Of a DNA stretch of 64,000 nt, positions 41,790 to 50,722 are shown one piece after another. Under the pieces are notes generated by a model, which worked only from the letters and a program-made list of their open reading frames with translations, ran no database searches and was not told the origin of the DNA. The stretch lies in the NCBI GenBank assembly GCA_013178155.1, contig JABLXH010000010.1, positions 1 through 64,000 on the forward strand, read 5' to 3'. Source of the stretch: Armatimonadota bacterium. GTDB lineage: Bacteria; Armatimonadota; Zipacnadia; Zipacnadales; UBA11051. Positions within the stretch are counted from its first letter, which is position 1. The number at the start of each line of letters is the position of its first letter. The position numbers were made by a program, and so were the translations under genes.

Positions 41790-42003
41790 GCAGACGCTCA
41801 CGCTGCAGATAGAGGGCATGACCTGCGAGCACTGTGTCGCGGCAGTGAAAAACGCTCTCATGAGAGTTCGTGGCGTGACGAGAGCCGATGTGGATCAGAA
41901 GGCAGGCCGAGCCACGGTGACCCTGGACCCGCAGCAGGTCGCGGTCGAGGACCTGGTGGAGGCCGTGGAGGAAGCAGGCTACGAGGTCTCGCCAGAGGCC
42001 TAG
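41782..42003 (+). CDS. Heavy-metal-associated (HMA/CopZ-like) metallochaperone
   Basis: A 73-residue ferredoxin-like protein. IEGMTCEHCVAAVKNAL holds the MxCxxC copper-binding motif, followed by GVTRADVDQKAGRATVTLDP and LVEAVEEAGYEV, the complete HMA fold. It probably delivers Cu(I) or a similar ion to an ATPase, none of which is in the window. Its ATG at 41782 overlaps the end of the oxidoreductase fusion by eight bases. A fragment of a second HMA copy lies at 44720. Confidence 0.9.
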   Translation: MTEQTLTLQIEGMTCEHCVAAVKNALMRVRGVTRADVDQKAGRATVTLDPQQVAVEDLVEAVEEAGYEVSPEA

Positions 42004-42195
42004 GCCTCTCGCCGCAGAGCCCACTGCGGACAGGTGGGTTATTCCGACGACTGTGGCAGGTGATGGCCGGTAGGTGTCGAAGTACTGGCATGATGGTGCT
42101 GGGTCGCGTCCACGGCACGGCGCCCTCCAAGCCTGACTGCACAATGCAATGAACCGCGAAGCTAGCGCCCCGGCCCCATCCTGGAGGTGAACAGG

Positions 42196-44688
42196 ATGCG
42201 TTGCTGCGCGCTGGTTGGACTTCTTCTATTGACCATCCCCTGCTGGGCCCAGCTCGATCTGCCGGACTTACCCGACATCCCCGGGGCCGACGACATCAGG
42301 ATAAAGATCAAGATCCCTGGGCTCGACCGGATCCTCAAGGCTGAGCCCTTGCTGGTCAACAGCTTTGCGGACGCAGTAACCGGCGCGCCCTTCCTGGATG
42401 ACTTCTCGCCGGTGGCGACAGCGCCCCTGAACGAGCTAGCGCGGACCCATGACTACGGCTTCATGCTGGGTCCGGGGGCGTTTGACGGCACGTTGGAGAG
42501 CTACTGCCTGAACGCCGGGCTGTGTGCTCCCGGGTCACGGGAGGGCTACCTGTGGACGCGCCTGCGGGGCCCGCGGGCCCCTATCATCTCGCGCATCCTG
42601 CAGGGCACGGCGGCTCACCCGGAACTGCCCCAAAGCGACGTGCAGTCCCTCATCTGGGGCATCCTTGCCCGCTGCAAGCTGAGTGAGATGTCTGACCGCC
42701 TGCAGCAGACGGCCCGCTTGCTGCTGACTCCGCAGCAGTTGCGCGAACTGGACGGTGGGGCTCTGGGGAGGATTCCACCAGAGCTCATGGACGAGGCCTT
42801 CGGTCATCTGCCGCCCGCGGTCCGACAGGTGATGGAGGCGGAGGCGCGGTTGCGCGAGTTGCTGAGCGACCCCACGACCGAGTTCGCGGAGCTGGAGCGC
42901 GTGGCAGTGCTGGAGGGCGACCCGGAGCCAGTTGAGGGGAGGCCCGTCGTGCCTCGAGGCCGTTGGTCCTACCACCCCGGCGGGTATTTCATTCGCTACG
43001 ACCCGGAAGGCTACAAGCTCACTAACGTCCAGATCGTGGTGCCTCCTCCCATTGCCATCGAGGAGGATCAGTATGGGCGTATCACGGCCATGCAGGATGC
43101 CGAGGGCCATCGCGTCGAGACGCCCTACAACGACGATGGTCCTTTGCTCACCATGGCCGGTGACCCACAAGTGACGGTGCAGCCCTTCCGCTCTGTGCGC
43201 GTGGTGGGGCCTGGACCGGACCAGAGCCTGGAGTTGGCGCTGGAGCAACCGGCATGGACCCTACTGGGGATGCCTGCCGGTGGTGGCGTGGCGCCGGCTG
43301 ACAGTCCCTTCGCCGACGTGCAGCAGCGCTATGACTGGGCGCTGGCTCACGCCCGTGAACTGCGCGATCTGGTGGCGGCGGTCAGGAAAGTCGGTGACCA
43401 GCCTGCGTCGGAGGCGACAGCGGAGGCTTACCTGCCGCTGCTGATGGACATCGCCAACTATCACGAGGCCCTGCGCGCGGCCGGAGTGATGGACATCGAG
43501 GAGGAATGGGCACAGCCGGCGTTGCGGTTGGCGCAGTTGGCCTGGATGCTGGGCATCGCCTACCTTGGCGACGGGCTGAGCTACGTGCAGGAGCCGCAGG
43601 CGCTGGGCGGGTCGGCGCCTGTGGTCCGCATGCTGGCCAGCCTGCCTTTGGCTGGCTGGCCGCCGCTGGTGACTGGGGCTCCGTCCGGGATGAAGCCCAT
43701 CCAAAGACCCCGTTTCACCGAGTATGACCGCCTGATGTGGGGTCGTGACCGGCCACGCCCAGTTCGCCCCCTCCGCCCCTTCAGACCCGCTGGCGACGAC
43801 AACGAACCCGCGGACAGCGCCCAGTCTGCTGAACCGCGCCAGCCTTCCGGACAATCCAACCGCCCGGCCGGTGATCGCGGCGGGAAGCCCGTTCTCGACA
43901 AGGCCAGAAGGTGCATCGGCTATCTCACCAAGGGCAAACTGGTGGTGGACGCTGTGGCGAACCCCGCGGGGACCCTCGCCCGTGAGGTCGGCTTCGGTCT
44001 GCATCATCGGATCCGGGATGGCTACTTCGACTGGCTATTTAACACCGCCGAGACCATCTCGGAGCAGCTTGGCGGCGACCCGCCGCGGGCAGATTTCGAC
44101 CGCATCGCCACCGTAGGGGACGCAACCCCTCAGGTTGCCCTCGGCGATGATATCCCGCCGGCGCGGCGGGCTGCCTTGCAGGCTCTCGCCAACTCCCTCG
44201 TGCGTCTGGTAAGCGTATTGCGTGCGGGTCAGGTGACAATGGACCGACTCGGTGGAGCGATCGAGGCGGGCGACGAGGCGTGGGAGGCCCGTCAGGGCGC
44301 GGCGCTCAATGAACACAAGCGGGCAGCCGGAGAGGCCTTCATCGCGGTCGCTGACAGCCTCGAGGCGCTGCTGGCCGAGCTCCGCGCCGAGGGCGTCCGC
44401 GATATACGGGTTACGGCCGCATCCTACGCCGCCTATCAGGAACGCCTGCGGACCGAGGGCTTCCCCGCCGACGAGCTTGAGGCTGGCCATCGAGCTGGGC
44501 TTACCGATGCCGAGATGGAGGCCTACCGGCAGGAACGCTTGAGCCTCGACCCGGCCGCGATGGAGGGCAGCCTCATGGAGGGCGGGGAGGCCGCTGCCGC
44601 CGCCATGCGGGAGCTGGGGATGGCGTGGCAGCGACTGCCGGCCTGCGACCTGGAAGAGCTGCCCCACCTGCCCGCGCCGGCGCCCTGA
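42196..44688 (+). CDS. Large secreted protein of unknown function
   Basis: The ATG at 42196 follows GGAGGTG; 830 residues. A signal peptide (RCCALVGLLLLTIPCWA) is followed by LPDLPDIPGADDIRIKIKIPGLDRIL. The body is mainly helical, with RTHDYGFMLGPGAFDGTLESYCLNAGLCAPG near residue 80 and a beta-rich stretch RGRWSYHPGGYFIRYDPEGYKL near 255. A Pro/Arg-rich disordered segment lies around 520-570 (RPRPVRPLRPFRPAGDD). The C-terminal third is helical again. I recognise no family. HMA-like sequences lie on both sides of it. Confidence 0.6.
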   Translation: MRCCALVGLLLLTIPCWAQLDLPDLPDIPGADDIRIKIKIPGLDRILKAEPLLVNSFADAVTGAPFLDDFSPVATAPLNELARTHDYGFMLGPGAFDGTLESYCLNAGLCAPGSREGYLWTRLRGPRAPIISRILQGTAAHPELPQSDVQSLIWGILARCKLSEMSDRLQQTARLLLTPQQLRELDGGALGRIPPELMDEAFGHLPPAVRQVMEAEARLRELLSDPTTEFAELERVAVLEGDPEPVEGRPVVPRGRWSYHPGGYFIRYDPEGYKLTNVQIVVPPPIAIEEDQYGRITAMQDAEGHRVETPYNDDGPLLTMAGDPQVTVQPFRSVRVVGPGPDQSLELALEQPAWTLLGMPAGGGVAPADSPFADVQQRYDWALAHARELRDLVAAVRKVGDQPASEATAEAYLPLLMDIANYHEALRAAGVMDIEEEWAQPALRLAQLAWMLGIAYLGDGLSYVQEPQALGGSAPVVRMLASLPLAGWPPLVTGAPSGMKPIQRPRFTEYDRLMWGRDRPRPVRPLRPFRPAGDDNEPADSAQSAEPRQPSGQSNRPAGDRGGKPVLDKARRCIGYLTKGKLVVDAVANPAGTLAREVGFGLHHRIRDGYFDWLFNTAETISEQLGGDPPRADFDRIATVGDATPQVALGDDIPPARRAALQALANSLVRLVSVLRAGQVTMDRLGGAIEAGDEAWEARQGAALNEHKRAAGEAFIAVADSLEALLAELRAEGVRDIRVTAASYAAYQERLRTEGFPADELEAGHRAGLTDAEMEAYRQERLSLDPAAMEGSLMEGGEAAAAAMRELGMAWQRLPACDLEELPHLPAPAP

Positions 44689-44719
44689 GGCGCTTCGCGG
44701 GGGATGGCGTCTGTCGGGG

Positions 44720-44761
44720 CTGGAGGAGGCCGTGGAGGACGCAGGCTATGGGGTGAACATC
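44720..44761 (+). pseudogene. Remnant of an HMA-domain C terminus
   Basis: In one frame this short stretch reads LEEAVEDAGYGVNI. The intact HMA gene upstream ends LVEAVEEAGYEVSPEA, with matching DNA (GGAGGCCGTGGAGGA). No start or MxCxxC part remains. It is best explained as a leftover of a duplicated metallochaperone gene. Confidence 0.5.
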
Positions 44762-44793
44762 CGGGCCTGGCACAGCAAACTGTGCCGCTCCGT

Positions 44794-46560
44794 TCAGCGG
44801 CCCATTTCGCGACGGAAGTCAGCCACGGACTTGAACTCTCCGTAGCGCGTCACGTTCCAGTGGTCAGCGGTGGCGAAGTAGGCGTCCAGCAGCGGCTCTC
44901 GCGCCTCAGCGTCCACGGCCATGGTCGCCAGTTGCACCGTCTGGATCTGCATCCGCGACAGGCGCACTCGCCAGAGCAGGTCGTCGTTGTCGCTTACCGC
45001 CGCCTCGGCGCGGTCGAACAGCTCCACGTAGCGGGCCATTCGCTGTGGATTCAGGTAGGCTGTCGGCGGGTGTACGAGCCACCACCCTTTGAACACCTCC
45101 GCCCACGTCGGGTCCTCTGGCGGCAGAGGCTTGCCGCCGGGCCCGCCAAGGCCTTCGTGCAGCCGGTTGATGTACTCCCGTAAATACGGTGCTGCCCGGC
45201 CATAGTACAGCTCCAGGAATTCGTCAATCCCTGCGTCCACGTCGTAGTCGGGGTCCCATAGCAACTTGGCCAGTAGGTACGCCTGGATCTCGTTCAGGCC
45301 GCCGCCGATGCTCTGGTAGTTCCCCTGGTGCAGAACCCCCAGGACGCCCACGTCACGGTAAAGCCGCGCCGCCGGCTGCAGTTGGTAGAGGTTCGGGAAC
45401 GGGACCAGGAAGTGCGTGAAGCCGGTTACGTAATCCCAGACGTAGAGGTTGGGGGTGAGCTTGCGCCACTCCCGCAGAAGCCGCTGGTTCGTGTCTGCGT
45501 CCAGCCACATACAGAAGCGGATGGCCACGTTGCTCCGCGGGCGTACGGTCTTCGGTGGCGCCATGCTGTAGTCGTAGGCGAGGGTCTCAACGAGGTTGTC
45601 CGGGAACTCCTGGCGGACGGCGTCCGCCACGGCGTTGACGAAGGTCAGTAGCGAGCCCTGGGGGCTTCCCTCGGCCGCATCGAGCGCCGCGCAGTTCGCA
45701 CACCGGCAGTTGTAGCGACCATCGTTCTGGGAGACCGAGAAGACGCGCATCTGGGGTTGCTCGCGCATCCACTGCCGTACCCGCTCGCTCACCAGCCGCA
45801 CGGTGTCCCGGTTGGTCAGGCACAGCCCCATGGGCAGTCGTCGGCCGTCTTCGTGCTGCATGTAGTACTCGGGATGCTCCGCGAAGTACTGGTCGTGCGG
45901 TAGCAGCCACGCGAACGTGTGGTGTGGATACCAGGCCCACGGGTACTTGCCGCCCTGCTCAGGCGTGAGACGCGTCGTGTGGCCGTTGGTCTTGTTGTGC
46001 GCGGCCCATGCGCCGTCGAAGGCGTCGAAGAAGAAGACCTCTCTGTACTCAAACGCGGGTCGCTCACGGCGGGTGACAGAAGGCAGGGGCACCGTTGGCC
46101 TCCTTGGCACGTGCGTCACTCGCGAGGTCAGCCAGCGGACACCGAGGTAGTTCTCCAGGAAGGTGTAGACGCCGTAGAGGGTGCCCCGCGGCCGCCCTCC
46201 CACGATCGCCAGGTGCGGTCCAGCGCTCCGGATGACGAACTCCTCGCCGCCCAGCTCCGCGGCCTCGGTTACGGCAACCGCCTGCTGCTGCAGCCTGCCG
46301 CCGCCCACGAAGACGCTCGGCTCCCCCGCACGGACCAGGGCGCGCAGCTCCGGCACCAGCGGCAGCTCAGCGCCTGTCGCCTGGCGCAGATAGCTCTGCA
46401 GTTCGCTGGCTGCCAACTGTTCGGCAGGCGCTGCTTCGCGCGCGACCACGATGCGGTAGGCGCTGCGTCCATCCTTCGCCAGGAAATGACCGGGTCCAGC
46501 GGCCAGGCTCGCGGAGGCCACGGCACTGGCGCACAAGGGGTACAACCAACATCGGCTCAC
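44794..46560 (-). CDS. DUF4838-family secreted protein
   Basis: The GTG at 46560 is chosen because it overlaps the recF stop (GTGA) and opens a signal peptide (RCWLYPLCASAVASASLAAG). Residues ~30-150 look like the GH20-associated N-terminal domain (EQLAASELQSYLRQATGAELPLV, GTLYGVYTFLENYLGVRWL). The DUF4838 part follows, with NRDTVRLVSERVRQWM, SVSQNDGRYNCRCANC and LVETLAYDYSMAPPK. Such proteins are thought to be glycoside-hydrolase-like, but no activity is established. Its coupling to recF is unusual for a secreted protein. Confidence 0.8.
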   Translation of the reverse strand: MSRCWLYPLCASAVASASLAAGPGHFLAKDGRSAYRIVVAREAAPAEQLAASELQSYLRQATGAELPLVPELRALVRAGEPSVFVGGGRLQQQAVAVTEAAELGGEEFVIRSAGPHLAIVGGRPRGTLYGVYTFLENYLGVRWLTSRVTHVPRRPTVPLPSVTRRERPAFEYREVFFFDAFDGAWAAHNKTNGHTTRLTPEQGGKYPWAWYPHHTFAWLLPHDQYFAEHPEYYMQHEDGRRLPMGLCLTNRDTVRLVSERVRQWMREQPQMRVFSVSQNDGRYNCRCANCAALDAAEGSPQGSLLTFVNAVADAVRQEFPDNLVETLAYDYSMAPPKTVRPRSNVAIRFCMWLDADTNQRLLREWRKLTPNLYVWDYVTGFTHFLVPFPNLYQLQPAARLYRDVGVLGVLHQGNYQSIGGGLNEIQAYLLAKLLWDPDYDVDAGIDEFLELYYGRAAPYLREYINRLHEGLGGPGGKPLPPEDPTWAEVFKGWWLVHPPTAYLNPQRMARYVELFDRAEAAVSDNDDLLWRVRLSRMQIQTVQLATMAVDAEAREPLLDAYFATADHWNVTRYGEFKSVADFRREMGR

Positions 46561-47675
46561 GAAGACCGCACCTCCCCCTCGCCGACGTGGAAGCGAGCGG
46601 CGTCTGTGCGCTCGGCCAGCGCGGGATCTAGCTTGGCGCTGGTCACAACCACGCCATCGAGTTCCTCTTCCAGTTTGAGCACGGCGCGGGCCCGTGTGGC
46701 ATCCAACTCCGACAGGCAGTCGTCGAGAAGCAGCAGGGGAGGTTCCCGGGTCCACTCCTGAGTGACCCGCGCCTGGGCGAGCTTCAGGCTCAGCGCGGCG
46801 GTCCGCTGCTGCCCCTGCGACCCGAAGGTCCGCACGGGAAACCCACCGAGCGTCACCACCAGTTCATCGCGGTGGGGTCCCACGAGGGTAACACCGCGGC
46901 GCGCCTCGAGGTCGGCCAGATGGTCCAGGCGCGCCCGGAAAAGCTCCTCTGCTTGCTGCTGACCGTCCGCTTCAGCCAAGTCGCTGCGGTAGGTCAGTGT
47001 CAGCTCCTCGCCGCCCCCGATCGCTGCGTGCAACTCCCGGGCATGGCGGCCCACATCGGCGACAAACCGTTTGCGGTCCAGGGCCAGGGCTGCGCCGCTG
47101 CGCACCAACTGCTCCGTCCACGGCTGTACCGCCGCGAAGTCACAGCCGCCCTCACGCAAGCCCTTCAGCAGTTCATTGCGCTGGCGCAGGGCCCGGCGGT
47201 AACGCACCAGGTCATCCAGGTAGCGCGGTTGGAGCTGCGCCAGCGCCGTGTTCAGAAACCGACGACGCTCGCCGGGGCCGGCCTTGACCAGCGACAGGTC
47301 ATCGGGGCCGAACATGACGACGGGGGCCAGCGAGACCACCTCGCGCGCGCCGGCCACCACCTCGCCATTGACCTCCAGACGTTTCGTCAGCGCCTCGCCC
47401 GCAGTCTTCTGCAGCCCCACGGCCAGCCGCAGAGTGCGACCCTCACGGGACCGGAACGCAGCCTCCGCCCGGGCCACCGTTTCGCCCCAGCAAATGAGCT
47501 CCGCATCGTTGGTGGTTCGCGGTGACTTCGTCGTGGCCACCAGGTGCATCGCTTCGAGCAGACTGGTCTTGCCGGCAGCGTTGGGGCCCAAAAACACGCA
47601 AAGGCCAGGCGGCAGGTCGAGGACCAGCTCGCGGTAAGCGCGGAAATTGTGCAACCGGAGGTGGTGGCAGTACAT
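46557..47675 (-). CDS. recF: DNA replication and repair protein RecF
   Basis: A 372-residue SMC-like ATPase that directs RecA loading at gaps with RecO and RecR. Walker A is GPNAAGKTSLLEAMH (~31), the signature motif is LSLKLAQARV (~297) and Walker B is LLLLDDCLSELD (~318). The opening YCHHLRLHNFRAYRELVLDLPPG is standard. It follows dnaN in the usual order. No Shine-Dalgarno precedes the ATG and a stable hairpin sits 7 bp upstream, so its expression may be kept low. Confidence 0.94.
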   Translation of the reverse strand: MYCHHLRLHNFRAYRELVLDLPPGLCVFLGPNAAGKTSLLEAMHLVATTKSPRTTNDAELICWGETVARAEAAFRSREGRTLRLAVGLQKTAGEALTKRLEVNGEVVAGAREVVSLAPVVMFGPDDLSLVKAGPGERRRFLNTALAQLQPRYLDDLVRYRRALRQRNELLKGLREGGCDFAAVQPWTEQLVRSGAALALDRKRFVADVGRHARELHAAIGGGEELTLTYRSDLAEADGQQQAEELFRARLDHLADLEARRGVTLVGPHRDELVVTLGGFPVRTFGSQGQQRTAALSLKLAQARVTQEWTREPPLLLLDDCLSELDATRARAVLKLEEELDGVVVTSAKLDPALAERTDAARFHVGEGEVRSS

Positions 47676-47682
47676 ACGAAAC

Positions 47683-47707
47683 GGGCCGGCTAGCTGCTAG
47701 CCGGCCC
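47683..47707 (-). terminator. Stable hairpin between dnaN and recF
   Basis: GGGCCGGCTAG and CTAGCCGGCCC form a perfect 11-bp stem with a 3-nt loop. On the minus strand it is followed by GTTTCG, not a true T-run, and then the recF ATG. It could stop part of the dnaN transcripts or mask the recF start. Confidence 0.65.
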
Positions 47708-47759
47708 TGTCGCTCCTCTGGTCGATCGCTTCGTGCTCCCCGCCCCCTGCGGCCTGCCC

Positions 47760-48872
47760 TCAGAGTATCTGCATCGGCATCAGGACATACAGGTAAGTGT
47801 CATCGCCCACCGGCTTGATCGCGCCGCTGTTCAGCGGACCCGAGAGCTCCATCACCACTTCGGTCGTGTTCACCGCGTCCAGCATGTCCAGCAGGTACCG
47901 TGCGTTGAAGGCGATCTCAGCGTCGTCTCCCTCCAACGTCACGGGGATGGATTCCTCAGCGTGTCCGACATCCTGGCTGCTGGCGGTGATCTTCAGCGTC
48001 CCGCCCTCAGTCTTGAGAACCACGCGGTTGGCATCCTCCCGTGCCACGATGAGCGCGCGGTGGAGGGCCGCGGACAACTCCTTGATGTTGGCGATGATCC
48101 GCCGCTCATAAGACGCCGGGATGACCTTGGCATAGTTGACGAACTGGCCCTCAATCAGGCGGGAACCGAGCGTCACCTTCCCCAGCCGAAACTCAACCTG
48201 ACTGTCGCCGATCGCCACCTGCACTGGGTCAGGGGAGTCCCCGTCCAGGATGCGGGCCAGCTCCGTCAGCGCTCGGCGTGAGACGATCGCTGACCGCGTC
48301 ACATCGCCCACGCCTTCAAGCGGCGCCGTCTGCAGAGCCAGCCGGTAGGTGTCGGTGGCCACGACCTCAAGTCGTTCCTCGGCAATGCGGAACAGGGCGC
48401 CGGTCAGGATCGGGCGCGTCTCGTCGCGGGAGGTGGCAAAGACCGTCCGCGCCAGGATGGTCTCCAACTGCCCCTGAGGCATCTCAAAGCGCACGGCCTG
48501 CTCCAGCGGCGGCAGCATCGTGAAGTCGGCCGCCGACAGCCCCCGGATCTCGTACCGGGACCGACCACAACGGATGTTCATCCCGTGGGTCTCGTCTGCC
48601 TCCAGGGCGACTTCCTCGTTCGGCAGGGCGGAAGCCACCTCCGACAGGATCCGGGCCGGCACTGTGGTGGCCCCTTCCTCCAGCACATTGGCCTCCAGCA
48701 AGGCCTCCAGACTGAGGTACTCCAGGTCCGTCGCCACCAGCCGCAACTCCCGCCCACGGCCCTCCAGGTATACGTTATTCTGTACTGGCTGCGTGCTGCG
48801 ACCTGAGACACCGCGCGAGACGATTTGCACGCCCTCCAGCAGGGCGTGCTGCGGACAAGCTAACTTCAACAT
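47760..48872 (-). CDS. dnaN: DNA polymerase III beta subunit (sliding clamp)
   Basis: A 370-residue clamp that tethers the polymerase to DNA. Start at 48872 with AAGGGAGGTC upstream. Features include LEGVQIVSRGVSGRSTQPVQNNVYLEG at the N terminus, TVPARILSEVASALPNEEVAL, FATSRDETRPILTGALF and the C-terminal peptide-binding end KPVGDDTYLYVLMPMQI. Length and layout are typical. It lies downstream of dnaA across the proposed origin and has its own promoter there. Confidence 0.95.
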   Translation of the reverse strand: MLKLACPQHALLEGVQIVSRGVSGRSTQPVQNNVYLEGRGRELRLVATDLEYLSLEALLEANVLEEGATTVPARILSEVASALPNEEVALEADETHGMNIRCGRSRYEIRGLSAADFTMLPPLEQAVRFEMPQGQLETILARTVFATSRDETRPILTGALFRIAEERLEVVATDTYRLALQTAPLEGVGDVTRSAIVSRRALTELARILDGDSPDPVQVAIGDSQVEFRLGKVTLGSRLIEGQFVNYAKVIPASYERRIIANIKELSAALHRALIVAREDANRVVLKTEGGTLKITASSQDVGHAEESIPVTLEGDDAEIAFNARYLLDMLDAVNTTEVVMELSGPLNSGAIKPVGDDTYLYVLMPMQIL

Positions 48873-49342
48873 GCCTGCGAGACCTCCCTTGGGCCTGCCT
48901 CAGACTTCACAGGCGCAATCCTCCACCCTTCGGCGCCGAGCGCCGAGGCCATTCCCCACTGGCGGTACGGACTTCGGTCGTATGAGGATTGTACAAGACC
49001 CCAAACTGGCCTGTCCAGTGCAGTTTTGTACAGGTTCTAATGCTACTTCCTTACAAGAGTCTAAATAGCAGTAGTAGTAGTAGGGCCGTGGAAAACGGGG
49101 AAAAGCCCCTTCGGCCCAACGCGCTCAGGGCTTTGCGCTGTGGAACGATCTCAAGAGAACCTGTCCTGACTCCTCACACTTCCCACACTCACCGCGAGTC
49201 CTCACAATCCGCGGCTGTTTCTCCGCCATTGCTCTTGAGGCTTTCCACAGACGCTTGCCTGCCTCAACAGCGCAGGCCCGACCCCAGGGTCGGGCCCGCC
49301 ATCCGGCCGCAGAAGCGCTGCGCTGGGTCCCTCCCCACCGCC
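48873..49342. other. oriC: Probable chromosomal origin: dnaA-dnaN intergenic region with DnaA-trio element
   Basis: On the plus strand TAG-CAG-TAG-TAG-TAG-TAG (49066-49083) is followed by GGCC (49084-49087) and two abutting DnaA-box-like 9-mers, CGTGGAAAA (49087-49095) and CGGGGAAAA (49096-49104). In B. subtilis the equivalent strand reads TAG-repeats, GGGCC and TGTGGA, so order and spacing agree. Another box-like CTTTCCACA is at 49241-49249. The trios bind the DnaA filament on one strand and start melting toward the AT-richer left side. Location between dnaA and dnaN is also as in B. subtilis. Function is inferred. Confidence 0.72.
48988..49017 (-). promoter_or_regulatory. Promoter for dnaN
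   Basis: On the minus strand TGGACA (49017-49012) and TACAAT (48993-48988) stand 18 bp apart, each one base off consensus. It lies about 110 bp upstream of the dnaN start and just past the origin unwinding element. Confidence 0.5.
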
Positions 49343-50722
49343 TCAGTGGTCGCGCAGCGCCGACTTCATGTCGTTCATGAGCCACAGGACCTTCTCGTCC
49401 TCCGCCACCATCTCGCTCACTTTGTTATACGCATATAGAATAGTGGAATGATCGCGGCCACCAAAGAAGCTCCCGATGTCGGAGAGCGAGTTGTCCGTCA
49501 GCTCGCGACACAGGTAGACCGCAACCTGGCGGGCCCACGCGATATCCTTGCTGCGCTTGGGGCCCACGAGATCGGCCAGGGGACAGTTGAAGCGCTCGCT
49601 GACATACTCCACGATCTCCTTGAGAGTCAGGCGATGCTCACTGGGGCTGGTGGAGTAGTCGGCCACGATCTCATCCACGACGGCCAGGCTCAGGGGGCTT
49701 TGGTTGAGTGAGGTATGGGCGCACACCTTCAGCAGGGCGCCCTCCAATACCCGGATGTTGGACTCGATCTTCTTGGCCAGGTACTCCAGAATGTCCCGCG
49801 GGATGTGAATGCCCTCGGCCTCGGCCTTCTTCTCCAGGATCGCCACCCGGGTCTCCACATCAGGACACCGGAGGTCGGCCACGATACCCATCTCCAAGCG
49901 ACTGCGGAGACGATCATTCATCATCTGCAACTGCCGGGGTGGTGCGTCCGAGGCGATGACCACCTGCTTGTCGTTCATGGAAAGGGCATTGAAGGTGTGG
50001 AAGAACTCCTCCTCCGACGCCGGGCCCTCGATGGCGGCGATAAACTGGATGTCATCCACGAGCCACACGTCCACGTAGCGGTAGCGCCGGCGGAACTCAG
50101 CCATCCGGTTGTCACGGATGGCCGAGATGAGCTGGTTGACGAAGTTCTCCGCCGACACATAGACCACTTCCATGTGTCGGTGCTGCTGGCGAATGGAGTG
50201 GCCGATAGCCTGCATCAGGTGGGTCTTCCCGAGGCCTGCCTTGCTGTGGATGAACAGCGGGTTGTAGCTGTGCCCGGGATTGCGGACAACTTGCAGCGCC
50301 GCCGCATGGGCAAACCGGTTGCAGTCTGCCACCACGAAGTTCTCAAAGGTGTAGCGTGGATTCAGCGGCGAGGTCTCAAAGATGTCAAACTCCTGCCTCG
50401 CCGTGGGCATCACTGTGGCCGCAGCTGCCGTGCGCTCCCAAAGATCCAGCGCCGGGCGCGCCGTCTCCATGACCTGCATCCGCAGGTCCACGGGTTCGGC
50501 GATGATCTCCTCGAGACAGGCACTGATCGTGGGACCGTGTCGCTCCTCAAGCATCCGGCGGACAAAATCATTGGGGACGCAGAGCGTGAACGTGCCCCCC
50601 TCAAAGGCTAGCGGCACGGCGGCTTTAAGCACCGCGTCAAAGGTGGCCTGTCCCACGCGCTCCCTGAGCACGGGCAGCACGGTGGACCACAGCTCCTGGC
50701 CGCTGATCGCTGTCTCGGACAT
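49343..50722 (-). CDS. dnaA: Chromosomal replication initiator DnaA
   Basis: A 459-residue initiator. The start at 50722 is preferred over the track start because the protein then opens with the normal domain I (ELWSTVLPVLRERVGQATFDAVL). Domain III has Walker A SKAGLGKTHLMQAIGH, where SKA replaces the usual GGV/GPT, and Walker B VDVWLVDDIQFI. Domain IV ends with GRDHSTILYAYNKV, the DnaA-box-binding signature. The linker (~90-120) is short. A leader of about 540 nt with a promoter and DnaA boxes suggests autoregulation. Confidence 0.96.
   Translation of the reverse strand: MSETAISGQELWSTVLPVLRERVGQATFDAVLKAAVPLAFEGGTFTLCVPNDFVRRMLEERHGPTISACLEEIIAEPVDLRMQVMETARPALDLWERTAAAATVMPTARQEFDIFETSPLNPRYTFENFVVADCNRFAHAAALQVVRNPGHSYNPLFIHSKAGLGKTHLMQAIGHSIRQQHRHMEVVYVSAENFVNQLISAIRDNRMAEFRRRYRYVDVWLVDDIQFIAAIEGPASEEEFFHTFNALSMNDKQVVIASDAPPRQLQMMNDRLRSRLEMGIVADLRCPDVETRVAILEKKAEAEGIHIPRDILEYLAKKIESNIRVLEGALLKVCAHTSLNQSPLSLAVVDEIVADYSTSPSEHRLTLKEIVEYVSERFNCPLADLVGPKRSKDIAWARQVAVYLCRELTDNSLSDIGSFFGGRDHSTILYAYNKVSEMVAEDEKVLWLMNDMKSALRDH

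Noticed and set aside
49066-49083. TAG trinucleotide run as a simple microsatellite
   Set aside because: Its position between dnaA and dnaN, followed by GGCC and DnaA-box-like sequences, fits an origin unwinding element better than chance repeats.
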